Made by a program: the position numbers and the translations under genes. Shown here in pieces: positions 1 through 8,645 of a DNA stretch of 64,000 bases. The DNA is from Bacillota bacterium (GTDB lineage: Bacteria; Bacillota; Clostridia; Christensenellales; SZUA-584). How positions within the stretch are numbered: position 1 is the stretch's first letter; every line of letters begins with the position of its first letter. The stretch spans positions 124,001-188,000 of the forward strand of contig JAEXTV010000007.1 in NCBI GenBank assembly GCA_023406895.1. Reading direction: 5' to 3'. The notes beneath the pieces are model-generated. The model was given only the letters and a program-made list of their open reading frames with translations. It made no database searches and was not told the origin of the DNA.

Positions 1-373
1 TTTCCTCGAGATTGGAGGTGATCGCTTTGAGGCTGACATCGGCAGACGGTGCGGGAGACAAATCACCGAGCACGCGGATATACGGTGTGCCAAGCGCGCT
101 CGCGGTATCCACATAAGCCTTGGCTTTATCGATATCGGATTCTTCGTTTAAATTGCATGCGGATGTGAGGCACGGAATTTCCAGCGAAAGACGCTTGAGC
201 GTTTTCTTTGTCTCTTCGATACGGTTTTCACAGAAAAGCTCCATAGCGGGGGCATATAGCTCGTGTTGAATGCCGCGGATTTCAATGCCGTTATAACCAA
301 GATCGGATGCAACGGATACGATATCGGAAAAAGACCATTCGGGGCATCCAAGTGTGGAAAAGCAGATCTTCAT
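1..373 (-). CDS. Sugar phosphate isomerase/epimerase-like protein (TIM barrel), 5' part only
   Basis: The N-terminal 124 residues are present and the gene continues beyond the left window edge. The start at 373 follows a clear AGGAGG site. The protein opens with MKICFSTLGCPEWSF, then a DLGYNGIEIRG segment and a YIRVLGD strand. This pattern is typical of the xylose isomerase-like TIM-barrel superfamily (AP endonuclease 2 family), whose members isomerise or epimerise sugars or inositols with a divalent metal. The metal ligands lie in the missing part, so the substrate cannot be judged. It is the last visible gene on this strand, about 80 bp downstream of pepF. Confidence 0.8.
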   Translation of the reverse strand, partial: MKICFSTLGCPEWSFSDIVSVASDLGYNGIEIRGIQHELYAPAMELFCENRIEETKKTLKRLSLEIPCLTSACNLNEESDIDKAKAYVDTASALGTPYIRVLGDLSPAPSADVSLKAITSNLEE

Positions 374-452
374 GTAGGGCCTCCTTTTTTAGACTGCATT
401 GGCACAGATGTATTATAGCGTATACGGGCGAAAAAGGAAACGATAAACTTTT

Positions 453-2234
453 TTATACCCCCATCACATCTTTGAATTCTGCGAGTGTCTTGCGGAATAC
501 GTCCATTGCGGATTTGACGGGTGCACCATTGGTGAAATCGACACCGGCTTTTTTAAGCAATTCAAGCGGGAAGTCGCTGCCGCCGCTCTTCAAGAACTCA
601 AGGTAGGCCTCACGGACACCCGGGCGTCCCTCGAAAATGCCGGTGGCGATCATCACGGCGGAACTGAAGCCGGTGGCATATTTATAGACATAAAAAGCGT
701 TGTAGAAATGCGGTATGCGCGCCCACTCAATCGCGATGGTGTCGCAGGTTTTGATGTTGTCACCGTAATAGCGTTTGTTGAGCTCGGCATATTTTTGGGA
801 TAGTGCCTCGCCCGTGAGCGGTTCGCCCGATTCACACATCGCGTGGGAGATACGCTCGAACTCGGCGAACATCGTCTGCCGCAGCACGGTGGTACGGAAC
901 TGATCGAGATAATGGTTGAGCACGTACTTTTTGAGCGCGTCGTCACCCGTTTTTAGCAGATGCTGAGTCAGCAGCACCTCGTTGACTGTGGAGGCCACCT
1001 CGGCCACGAATATCGTATATGACGCGAGCGGGAAAGGCTGGCTCTCATCCGAGTAGTACGAATGCAGCGCGTGCCCGAGTTCATGGGCAATGGTATACAC
1101 GCTGTCAAGATCGCTGCGATGGTTGAGCAGCACATAAGGGTGCGTGCCGTATGCGCCCCACGAATAAGCGCCGCTCGTTTTGCCTTCGTTCTCAAACACG
1201 TCAATCCAGTTTTCGTTATAGGCGCGCTTTAACAGGGCGATATAGTCGTTGCCCATCGGCGCAAGCGCCTCGAACACGATATCCATCGCTTCTTCGTAGC
1301 TGTATTTCTTGCCCGTATCGGGAATGAGAGGCACATACACGTCGTACATCGCCATATCGTCAAGGCCGAGTATCTTGCGGCGCGTATCGATGTAGTCGTA
1401 CATGATATCAAGGTTGCCGTGTATGGCATTAATCAGGCCATCGTAAAGCGAAACAGGGACGTTGTCTCCGAAGAGCGCTTTGGAGAGCGCGCTCTCGTAG
1501 TTTCGTACGCGCGCGTAAAACACGTCTTTTTTTACGCTTGTGGCGTAAGTGGTGGCAATCGTGTTGATCATGCCTTTAAAGGCGCTGTAATATGTTTCAA
1601 AAACGTTCTTGCGCACCTCGCGGTCACGGTGCTGCATGAGCTCGATGAATTTGGCGTGGGTTAATTGCACCGGCCCTTCGGGCGTTTCGACGGTGCCGAA
1701 TTTCAAATCGACGTTGTCGAGCATTGTGAAAATATCGCGGATACCCGAGGCGAAATCGCCGCTCATTGAAAGCAGTTTTTCCTCGCCTTCGCTTAAAACA
1801 TGCTGCTTTTGGCGCATCACGTCGCGAATCATAAACGCATAGGGGGCCAGAGCCGGTTCTTCTTGGATATAGCCTTCGAGCGTTTCCTCGCTTTGTTCAA
1901 GCAAGGCGGGTGCCACAAACGATGCTTCTCCCGACACCGCCACGTAAAGCGACATCGCGCGGTCGGTCATGGCCTGATAAAGCGAATTGGCATTGTCCTC
2001 GTCGCGCCGCATTTTGGCGTAAACGTAGAGCCGCTCACACATTAGCGAGAGCTCGTCGATACGCTTAAGCGCGCTCACAAGATTTTTGGCGCTGTCCGCA
2101 AAGCCCTGTTTTAAATCTTTAATGGCGGGCACAAAGCCCTGCAGCTTTGCAAAATCTTTTTCCCATTCCTCGTTTGATGCGTAAATATCGCCTAAATTCC
2201 ACTTATACTTATTGTCAATTTCACTGCGTTTCAT
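453..2234 (-). CDS. pepF: Oligoendopeptidase F (M3 metallopeptidase)
   Basis: A cytosolic zinc endopeptidase of about 593 residues, the usual PepF length, that cleaves short peptides. The zinc motif HELGH lies near residues 384-388, followed about 25 residues later by a Glu-containing helix (FVAEVASTVNEVLL) that supplies the third ligand in family M3. The reading frame extends 15 codons upstream, but the ATG at 2234 (MKRSEIDNKYKWNLGDIY) has a GGAGG site at proper spacing and matches the family N-terminus. It lies 53 bp downstream of the dnaI-like gene and is probably cotranscribed with the replication pair. Confidence 0.93.
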   Translation of the reverse strand: MKRSEIDNKYKWNLGDIYASNEEWEKDFAKLQGFVPAIKDLKQGFADSAKNLVSALKRIDELSLMCERLYVYAKMRRDEDNANSLYQAMTDRAMSLYVAVSGEASFVAPALLEQSEETLEGYIQEEPALAPYAFMIRDVMRQKQHVLSEGEEKLLSMSGDFASGIRDIFTMLDNVDLKFGTVETPEGPVQLTHAKFIELMQHRDREVRKNVFETYYSAFKGMINTIATTYATSVKKDVFYARVRNYESALSKALFGDNVPVSLYDGLINAIHGNLDIMYDYIDTRRKILGLDDMAMYDVYVPLIPDTGKKYSYEEAMDIVFEALAPMGNDYIALLKRAYNENWIDVFENEGKTSGAYSWGAYGTHPYVLLNHRSDLDSVYTIAHELGHALHSYYSDESQPFPLASYTIFVAEVASTVNEVLLTQHLLKTGDDALKKYVLNHYLDQFRTTVLRQTMFAEFERISHAMCESGEPLTGEALSQKYAELNKRYYGDNIKTCDTIAIEWARIPHFYNAFYVYKYATGFSSAVMIATGIFEGRPGVREAYLEFLKSGGSDFPLELLKKAGVDFTNGAPVKSAMDVFRKTLAEFKDVMGV

Positions 2235-2287
2235 TGCGTCCTCCGAAGCTTTATGCTTATGCCTAACATTATGCCCCATTTGTGAGC

Positions 2288-3214
2288 CTAATACCGGATA
2301 TCCTTGCCCTTGAACAGTATCTTTTGGGAGAAACGGGCATCCATGAGCCGCGAAAAAATACGCTCGCCGTAGCGTTCGTCGAGCTCGTGAAACGGCAAGT
2401 TGGTCACAATCACCGTTTTGCGGCCTGCGGCGCTGCGTTCGTTGATTAAATCGAAGAAGTATTCCTTGGTGACGTTTTTGGTCATGGGTTCGGTGCCGAT
2501 ATCATCAATAATAAGCAGCGGCACTTCGAGTATGGGGTCAAGGTCCACGTCCTCGCCGAGCCGGTGCTGGTGAAACAATGAAAAGAGACGGTATGCCGTG
2601 AAGCTGGCTGCGGTGAAACCGCGTTCGATCACACGTCGCATGATGCATTTGGAGACATACGTTTTGCCAAGGCCCACGCTGCCCGAAAGCAGAAGCAGCG
2701 ATGAACACCCCGGGAAGCTGTCCGCATAGCCGATGCACAGCTCGCGAATACGCGCCATCATATCACGCTGAGATTTTCCGTTTTCAATCGGCTCGGTGTC
2801 GAACCGACCGAGGTCAAACTGCTCGAAGCTTGTGCCGTCGTCGGTCAGGCGCGCGGCATCGAGCTTGTCCTCAAGCACGCGCTTTTTAAAGCAGTCGCAG
2901 TGGGTCGCGTCGTCGAGCAGCCCCGTATCGCGGCATTGTGCACACGAGAAAACAGGGCTCAGATAGTTTTCCTCATAGCCGGCGCGGCTCAGCAGCGCGG
3001 CGCTTTGCGCGCGCAGCGCTTCAATCCGGTCACTCCCGTCCGGCTCACCCTTGAGGCGCAGCTTCGGGCGCGCAATCAGCAGCGCCTCAAGCTGTTCATG
3101 CAGCGCTGCCAATTCCGGCACGCATTCAAAAACTTCATCTTTGCGGCGGTCAAGTTCGCGTTCGTTTTGCTGCCGTATGCGGCTGTATTCCGCCAATACG
3201 TCGGATATACTCAT
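2288..3214 (-). CDS. dnaI: DnaI/DnaC-like AAA+ helicase-loader ATPase
   Basis: A 308-residue protein resembling Firmicutes DnaI, which loads the replicative helicase with DnaD and DnaB. The N-terminal helical part (1-85) is followed by a cysteine cluster (C91, C94, C106, C108) that fits the zinc-binding loader domain. The AAA+ core has Walker A SGSVGLGKT (177-185) and Walker B LLIIDDIG (233-240), plus a sensor-like TNLP segment near 271. Its ATG shares one base with the stop of the upstream dnaD-like gene (TAATG), indicating translational coupling. The symbol is used in the functional sense; prophage DnaC homologues look similar. Confidence 0.87.
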   Translation of the reverse strand: MSISDVLAEYSRIRQQNERELDRRKDEVFECVPELAALHEQLEALLIARPKLRLKGEPDGSDRIEALRAQSAALLSRAGYEENYLSPVFSCAQCRDTGLLDDATHCDCFKKRVLEDKLDAARLTDDGTSFEQFDLGRFDTEPIENGKSQRDMMARIRELCIGYADSFPGCSSLLLLSGSVGLGKTYVSKCIMRRVIERGFTAASFTAYRLFSLFHQHRLGEDVDLDPILEVPLLIIDDIGTEPMTKNVTKEYFFDLINERSAAGRKTVIVTNLPFHELDERYGERIFSRLMDARFSQKILFKGKDIRY

Positions 3215-4638
3215 TATGCTCCTTCGTCCTCAAACAAATTGACGGCGAGATGGTCGTAATTTTCCACAGGACGCTCAAACGATTCGCGCACCGTTGTATG
3301 GCTTTCGCTGTGCTTTTTCATTTCACGCTGTGCGTCGTCCAGCGTTTTGACGCCCTTGTTGTGCCAGTTCGTCAGTATGGAATTAAGATAAGAATACGGC
3401 TTGTCCGAAAGTGTGCTGATATCGGCTGCCAGAAGTATCGCGTCGTGCGCAATGCCCCATTCACCGTGCCATCGCTCATAAATTTTGCGGTGTGCGTCAG
3501 TCGGCGTTTTCGCGATACCCGCCATTTCAAATACCGCCGACATGCACTCGTCGAGCTCTTTTTGCCTCGAGAGATACGCCTTGGCCTGCGGCAGCGAGAT
3601 AATGCGGTTGTTGTACCAGTCGGTGAGCAGGCTGTCCATCAGTGCGAACGGCCTTTTCCCTCGAGCGCCTACGTGCTTGGCGGCAAGTGTCAGCATCGGC
3701 TTGTCAAAGCCGTATACGGTTGTCCATTTTTGGTACAGGCTTTCGTGCTCGAACGAGGGCTTTAAAGACGGTTCGCCCAAAAGGTGCATGATCTCCTTAA
3801 GCACAGCGGACTCCTGCTCGTTTTTGTTGTGCGATTCGGCGATCGTTCTCGAGGTTGTCAGGCCGCGGTCTTTGAGCCGTTCGAGAATTTTATCGAGGTA
3901 TTTAAAGCTCGGCTCGCGCGCGGCGGTGGTCTGCGCGCATGCCGTCAGCACCGCTTCCGCCGTAAAACCCCATTCGCGCGTCCATTTTGTATACAGCGCG
4001 AACTCATCCTTCGTGGGCCGCCGGCCGGAAAGGGAGAGCTGCTTTAAAACGTCCATCACGCCGGATGTCTCCATCTGCTGCCACTCGATGTATTCGTTCG
4101 CTTTTTCTTCGGTATCTATTTTTTCTTCGGCCCATGTTTTGGCGACGCTGTCGATATAAGCGATGGACACGCGGCGGCCTTTTAAGAGCAGACAGTATTC
4201 AACGAGCTTAAGCACCACCTTTTTGGTGAGACCGAAGGTGTCGGTATAGTCGTAAATCTTCAAATAATCGTGCGGTGAAAGCTGGCGTGAACCAAACAGA
4301 TTCTGCAGCATCTGATTGAACTCGCGTTCCGTATAAAGGTCTTCTTCGGTGTATGCGTCAGGCTGCATAAAATCGCCGAATTCGATGCACATCGTTTTGC
4401 CGTTCACAACGCGGGCTACGCCCTGCTTCTGCCAGTATTCAAACGCTTCCAGCACATCTTCCATGCTCATTTTCAGCCGCGTGCAGAGCTGACTAAAGTC
4501 GACCTCGCTGCTTTCGGTGCTGTACTTTAAAAACAACAAATAGGCTTGAGTGAACTTATCGGGTGCACCGATGCAGCACTCGATGAAGCGGTCGGGCACA
4601 AGCGTTTGAGTGGTGTGGTTTTTAAGCTGCAGCTGCAT
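3214..4638 (-). CDS. DnaD/DnaB-type replication initiation protein with four DnaB_2 repeats
   Basis: A 474-residue primosomal protein related to Firmicutes DnaD/DnaB. Residues 1-110 look like a winged-helix domain. It is followed by four related segments of about 60 residues, each with a Y..(W/D)...(W/F)G(F/L/I) signature and ending near a W-containing helix: starting at LSPHDYLKIYDYTDTFGL, EFALYTKWTREWGF, HESLYQKWTTVYGF and HRKIYERWHGEWGI. These correspond to repeated DnaB_2 (DnaD-like) domains. Single-copy DnaD proteins have one such domain, so this is an expanded version. The start at 4638 is preceded by AAAGGAG. It is the first gene of the unit with dnaI-like and pepF. Confidence 0.85.
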   Translation of the reverse strand: MQLQLKNHTTQTLVPDRFIECCIGAPDKFTQAYLLFLKYSTESSEVDFSQLCTRLKMSMEDVLEAFEYWQKQGVARVVNGKTMCIEFGDFMQPDAYTEEDLYTEREFNQMLQNLFGSRQLSPHDYLKIYDYTDTFGLTKKVVLKLVEYCLLLKGRRVSIAYIDSVAKTWAEEKIDTEEKANEYIEWQQMETSGVMDVLKQLSLSGRRPTKDEFALYTKWTREWGFTAEAVLTACAQTTAAREPSFKYLDKILERLKDRGLTTSRTIAESHNKNEQESAVLKEIMHLLGEPSLKPSFEHESLYQKWTTVYGFDKPMLTLAAKHVGARGKRPFALMDSLLTDWYNNRIISLPQAKAYLSRQKELDECMSAVFEMAGIAKTPTDAHRKIYERWHGEWGIAHDAILLAADISTLSDKPYSYLNSILTNWHNKGVKTLDDAQREMKKHSESHTTVRESFERPVENYDHLAVNLFEDEGA

Positions 4639-4929
4639 TCCGGCTCCTTTGGTTTATGGTATGAAAAACGCAAAAGCAGCTTGTCCAAAGTGGGGCGGCT
4701 TTTACGCATCGTTAATCCGTCTATTTATGCGAGGATACATGTTTCATCTTTGATAGTATACGACAGCCGGGGAAAGAGGTCAAACGGTCCATCGAAAAAA
4801 GATAAGAAAAGCTGAATGTGCTTTGTGTAATTGTTAAAATAGATGAAAAAGCGATAAGAAACGGTCCAGATGCAAAGGCTGCTCTAAAGTTTTGAATGTC
4901 TTTGCTATGAAAATGAACGAAATTGATCC

Positions 4930-4983
4930 TCTTTCCACACCGTCGTCATTTCATGATTCGCATTCGCGACAACAGTGGAAAGA
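4930..4983. repeat. 9-bp inverted repeat in the dnaD / P-ATPase intergenic region
   Basis: The divergent intergenic region 4639-5143 contains no gene that I can support. TCTTTCCAC at 4930-4938 is exactly complementary to GTGGAAAGA at 4975-4983, with a 36-base loop. It lies 80 bp upstream of the ATPase promoter, so it would be outside the transcript and could be an operator-type dyad. No further structure in this region was recognised. Confidence 0.4.
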
Positions 4984-5062
4984 ATGAGTGCTAACGCGGA
5001 TTTCTGCTATGTCGGTGCATTTTCAAAGATATCGTCACGATAGGCGATACTATTTCCGCGTA

Positions 5063-5092
5063 TTGACAATAATTAAGCGGTACATTTACAAT
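5063..5092 (+). promoter_or_regulatory. Sigma-A-type promoter for the P-type ATPase gene
   Basis: TTGACA at 5063-5068 and TACAAT at 5087-5092 are separated by 18 bp. The predicted start is near 5099, about 45 bases before the ATG at 5144. A second TATAAT at 5101-5106 is too far from this -35 to pair with it. Confidence 0.65.
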
Positions 5093-5143
5093 GTTTTCAT
5101 TATAATAAAAGAAAACGGTGTATACACCAAAACTGGAGAAGCC

Positions 5144-7768
5144 ATGATGAAACAGGAATCACCCCATGTGATGAGCGAAGAGCAGATATTTGCGGCTTAT
5201 AACACGTCTTCAGACGGGCTTTCGGCTGACGAAGCTGCGCGAAGGCTTGCCGAACACGGGGCCAATGTATTAAAAGAAGGAAGCAAGAAAACGCTGGCGG
5301 GTATCATTATCGGTCAGTTTAAAAATCTGATGATACTTGTGCTGCTGGCCGCTGCGGTGGTCAGCGCGCTGATTCAGCCTGAAGAACTGGCGGATGCGAT
5401 TATTATTCTGGCTGTGATACTGTTGAACGTTGTGATGGGCACCGTGCAGGAAGCCCGTGCCGAAGCCGCACTCGATGCGCTCAAGAAAATGGCAGCCCCC
5501 GGGGCCAATGTGATGCGCGGCGGCGTTATCGCGTTCGTCAAGGCGGCCGATCTCGTACCGGGCGATATCGTATGGCTCGAAGCGGGGGATCATGTGCCCG
5601 CCGATATCCGGCTGATAGAAACGGCATCGCTCAAAATTGAGGAAGCACCGCTCACAGGCGAATCCGTTCCCGTTGAAAAGGATGCGAAAGCGGAACTCAG
5701 CGACGACGCGGCGCTGGGCGACCGCATTAATATGGCTTATTCGGGCACGAGCGTGACATACGGGCGCGGCAAAGGTGTCGTCTGTCTGACGGGCATGGAC
5801 ACGGAAATCGGTAAAATTGCGGGTGCGCTCGGCGCCGCGAAAGAAAGCGAAACCCCGCTTCAAAAGCGGCTCAATTCGCTTTCCAAGGTGCTGTCCATCG
5901 CGGTGCTTGCCGTGGCAGCCGTCGTTTTTGCGATTGGCGTGTTAACGGGGCGTACCGCGTTTGACATGTTTCTCGTGGCGGTGAGTCTGGCTGTCGCGGC
6001 CATTCCGGAAGGCCTCGCTACCGTGGTGACGCTGCAGCTGACGATGGGCGTTCAAAAAATGTCACGCAACGGCGCGATTGTGCGCAAGCTGCCCGCCGTG
6101 GAAACGCTCGGCAGCACGAGCGTGATTTGCTCCGACAAAACCGGCACACTCACGCAGAACAAGATGACGGTACAGAAAGCCTATTATAATGATGAGGAGT
6201 ATGAAGCCGCTACGGTGAACGGCGCCGCGGAACTCGATTGGCTCGACAAGGCATTTTTGCTCTGTAACGATACCAAGGAAGCCGAGGACAAACTGCTCGG
6301 CGACCCCACAGAGACGGCTCTCTATGCATTTTCCGCAACAAGGCATCAGCCGGCTGGGCTCAAGCAAGCGATGCCGCGCTTATTTGAGATCCCTTTCGAT
6401 TCGGAGCGTAAGCTCATGAGCACCGTGAACGGCACGGAGTCGCCCGTGCTTTTCGTTAAGGGTGCACCCGACGAGCTGGTTGCGCGCTGCACGCATATGT
6501 CGTTGAACGGTGCGGCGGTGCCGCTGTCAGAAGAGTTAAAAGCACAGGTCCACAGCGTCAACGAACGGTTTGCGCAAAACGCGCTGCGCGTGCTCGGCGC
6601 CGCATATAAGCCGCTCGACTCGGTGCCATCCAATCCCGAAGGGCTCGAAAGCGGCCTTGTGTTCATCGGCCTCGCGGGTATGATCGATCCGCCGCGCGAA
6701 GAAGCCGCCGCAGCTGTGGCCGTATGCAGACAGGCGGGTATCAAGCCCGTCATGATCACGGGGGATCACAAAATTACGGCCGTAGCCATTGCACAGCGGC
6801 TGGGTATACTGACGGATAAAAACAAAGCCGTGACCGGCCGTGAGCTCGATACGATGGATGACGCGGCACTGCAAAGCGAGATTGACAACATACGCGTTTA
6901 CGCGCGCGTGGCGCCCGAACACAAGGTGCGCATCGTTAAGGCGTTTCAAACGCGAAACAATGTGGTGGCGATGACGGGCGACGGCGTGAACGACGCGCCC
7001 GCGCTGAAGACCGCCGATATCGGTGTGGGCATGGGCATCACGGGCACGGAAGTGTCTAAAAACGCGTCGGACATGGTGCTGACGGATGACAACTTTGCGA
7101 CGATCGTTAAAGCCGTTAAGGAAGGCCGACGTATTTACCGCAATATTAAAAAGGCCGTGCAGTTTCTGCTCTCAGCCAATTTGTCTGAAGTGATCACGCT
7201 GTTTGTCGGCACGATGATTGGCATCACGGTGCTGTCACCCGTGCAGATCCTCTGGGTTAACCTTGTGACGGACACATTTCCGGCGCTTGCCATCGGCATG
7301 GAAGGCGCGCCCGCCAATATTATGCACCGCAAGCCGCGGGACGCGAAGCAAAGCTTCTTCGCCGAGGGCATGGCGGCCAATCTTGTGTTTTACGGCGTTG
7401 TGATGAGCCTTCTCACTTTGGGCGCGTATTTTATCGGCGCTTCGGTTTACGGCGATCCGCTTGTGGGCGAGACGATGGCGTTTTTGACGCTGGGCTTGGT
7501 GCAGCTGTTTCACGTGTTCAATATCCGCTCCTCCGATCACAGCGTGATTCATCGCTTTTTAACGAACAAATGGATGCATCTGTCGTTCATGCTGTCGGCG
7601 CTGCTGCAAACAGCCGTTGTTTGGGTAAAGCCGCTCAATACATTTTTCGGCGTCGCGCCGCTTAACGGTGAGCAGTGGCTGTATACGGCGTTGCTCGCGT
7701 TTGCCATTATCCCTGTGAGTGAAATTGTGAAAGGCATTAAAAACCTGTTAAAAAGGATTAAAGCATGA
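5144..7768 (+). CDS. Calcium-transporting-type P-type ATPase (P2A family)
   Basis: An 874-residue membrane pump that exports a cation, most likely Ca2+, at the cost of ATP. The order of elements is complete: N-terminal cation ATPase domain, LTGESVPVEKDA actuator loop, the TM4 motif AAIPEGL, the phosphorylation site CSDKTGTLT (Asp331), nucleotide-binding domain, TGDGVNDAPAL hinge and six C-terminal membrane segments. IPEGL in TM4 is the signature of Ca2+/Mn2+ pumps rather than of CPx heavy-metal pumps. The frame is open from 4988, but the ATG at 5144 follows a CTGGAG site and begins the conserved region. The stop overlaps the next start (ATGA). Confidence 0.92.
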   Translation: MMKQESPHVMSEEQIFAAYNTSSDGLSADEAARRLAEHGANVLKEGSKKTLAGIIIGQFKNLMILVLLAAAVVSALIQPEELADAIIILAVILLNVVMGTVQEARAEAALDALKKMAAPGANVMRGGVIAFVKAADLVPGDIVWLEAGDHVPADIRLIETASLKIEEAPLTGESVPVEKDAKAELSDDAALGDRINMAYSGTSVTYGRGKGVVCLTGMDTEIGKIAGALGAAKESETPLQKRLNSLSKVLSIAVLAVAAVVFAIGVLTGRTAFDMFLVAVSLAVAAIPEGLATVVTLQLTMGVQKMSRNGAIVRKLPAVETLGSTSVICSDKTGTLTQNKMTVQKAYYNDEEYEAATVNGAAELDWLDKAFLLCNDTKEAEDKLLGDPTETALYAFSATRHQPAGLKQAMPRLFEIPFDSERKLMSTVNGTESPVLFVKGAPDELVARCTHMSLNGAAVPLSEELKAQVHSVNERFAQNALRVLGAAYKPLDSVPSNPEGLESGLVFIGLAGMIDPPREEAAAAVAVCRQAGIKPVMITGDHKITAVAIAQRLGILTDKNKAVTGRELDTMDDAALQSEIDNIRVYARVAPEHKVRIVKAFQTRNNVVAMTGDGVNDAPALKTADIGVGMGITGTEVSKNASDMVLTDDNFATIVKAVKEGRRIYRNIKKAVQFLLSANLSEVITLFVGTMIGITVLSPVQILWVNLVTDTFPALAIGMEGAPANIMHRKPRDAKQSFFAEGMAANLVFYGVVMSLLTLGAYFIGASVYGDPLVGETMAFLTLGLVQLFHVFNIRSSDHSVIHRFLTNKWMHLSFMLSALLQTAVVWVKPLNTFFGVAPLNGEQWLYTALLAFAIIPVSEIVKGIKNLLKRIKA

Positions 7769-8553
7769 TAGATTATCATATTCATTCCAGCATATCGGCA
7801 GATTGCAAAGTGCCGATGCTGAATATGGCGCAGGCCGCGAAAGACGCAGGGCTGAGGGAAATTTGCTTCACGGAGCATATCGACCTCAATCTTGTGGAAG
7901 GCCCCGATTTTACTGTTGACTTTGAAGGCTATGCTGCCGCCATCGCATGCGTGCGTGCTGCATTTCCTGATCTGACAATCCGAATGGGAATAGAAGCTGG
8001 CCTTGATGTGCAGACTACCCCGCAAATGCGGGACAAGCTGCAGCAACAGCCGCTTGATTACGTGATTGGTTCGCAGCATGTTGTGTTCGGGCTGGATCCG
8101 TTTTATGAGCGGGTCTGGAAGGAGTACAGCCAGGCGCAGATATTCAAAGAATACCTGCGCGTATCGGCTGAATCTGCCGCGCAGATTGACTATTTTGACG
8201 TGATGGGACATATCGGATACATATCGAAGTTCTGCCCGTTTGAGGATAAATTGATGCGTTACGCGGATCATACAGACGCGATAGACACACTGCTCAAAAC
8301 GCTGATTCACAAGGGCAAAGGCATTGAAATCAACACAAACGGGCTTTACATGACACCGTCAACGATGCCCGAAACAGCGATTATACGGCGTTATTTTGAG
8401 CTTGGCGGGGAGATTGTGACAATCGGCTCCGACGCGCATTATGAACAGGTGGTCGGTCATGCCGTAGCGGACACCTTAAATCTCTTAAAAACAATCGGTT
8501 TTCGGTATATTTGCACATTCGATAAACGTCAGCCCTTGTTTCTGCCGTTTTAA
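7765..8553 (+). CDS. PHP-domain phosphoesterase, HisJ-like (histidinol-phosphatase family)
   Basis: A 262-residue protein with the PHP metal-binding signatures: YHIHSSIS near the N-terminus, CFTEHIDLN near residue 35, MGIEAGLDV near 76, GSQHVV near 96, MGHIGYI near 154 and GSDAHY near 222. These match the HisJ/HisK trinuclear-metal phosphatases. It overlaps the ATPase by four bases and probably shares its transcript, not a his operon. The substrate is therefore uncertain; related PHP proteins act on other phosphate esters. No transcription terminator is evident after the stop; a new promoter begins 36 bp later. Confidence 0.82.
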   Translation: MIDYHIHSSISADCKVPMLNMAQAAKDAGLREICFTEHIDLNLVEGPDFTVDFEGYAAAIACVRAAFPDLTIRMGIEAGLDVQTTPQMRDKLQQQPLDYVIGSQHVVFGLDPFYERVWKEYSQAQIFKEYLRVSAESAAQIDYFDVMGHIGYISKFCPFEDKLMRYADHTDAIDTLLKTLIHKGKGIEINTNGLYMTPSTMPETAIIRRYFELGGEIVTIGSDAHYEQVVGHAVADTLNLLKTIGFRYICTFDKRQPLFLPF

Positions 8554-8588
8554 AAGGCTGATATCGTTCGCTCTCGATTTTATAATAT

Positions 8589-8616
8589 TTGACACAATGT
8601 TCGTGTATGCTATAAT
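8589..8616 (+). promoter_or_regulatory. Promoter of ktrBA
   Basis: TTGACA at 8589-8594 and TATAAT at 8611-8616, spacer 16 bp. Predicted start near 8623. The ribosome-binding site AAGGTGG follows at 8635-8641, so the leader is very short. Confidence 0.75.
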
Positions 8617-8645
8617 GGGCGGATAAAGGTCAGCAAGGTGGTTGA

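Noticed and set aside
4987..4995. GAGTGCTAA, one half of a CIRCE heat-shock operator
   Set aside because: The partner half-site TTAGCACTC is absent at 9-bp spacing, and the downstream gene is a cation pump.
7549..8310. A 253-codon minus-strand frame opposite the PHP gene
   Set aside because: It spans two real plus-strand genes with complete family motifs.
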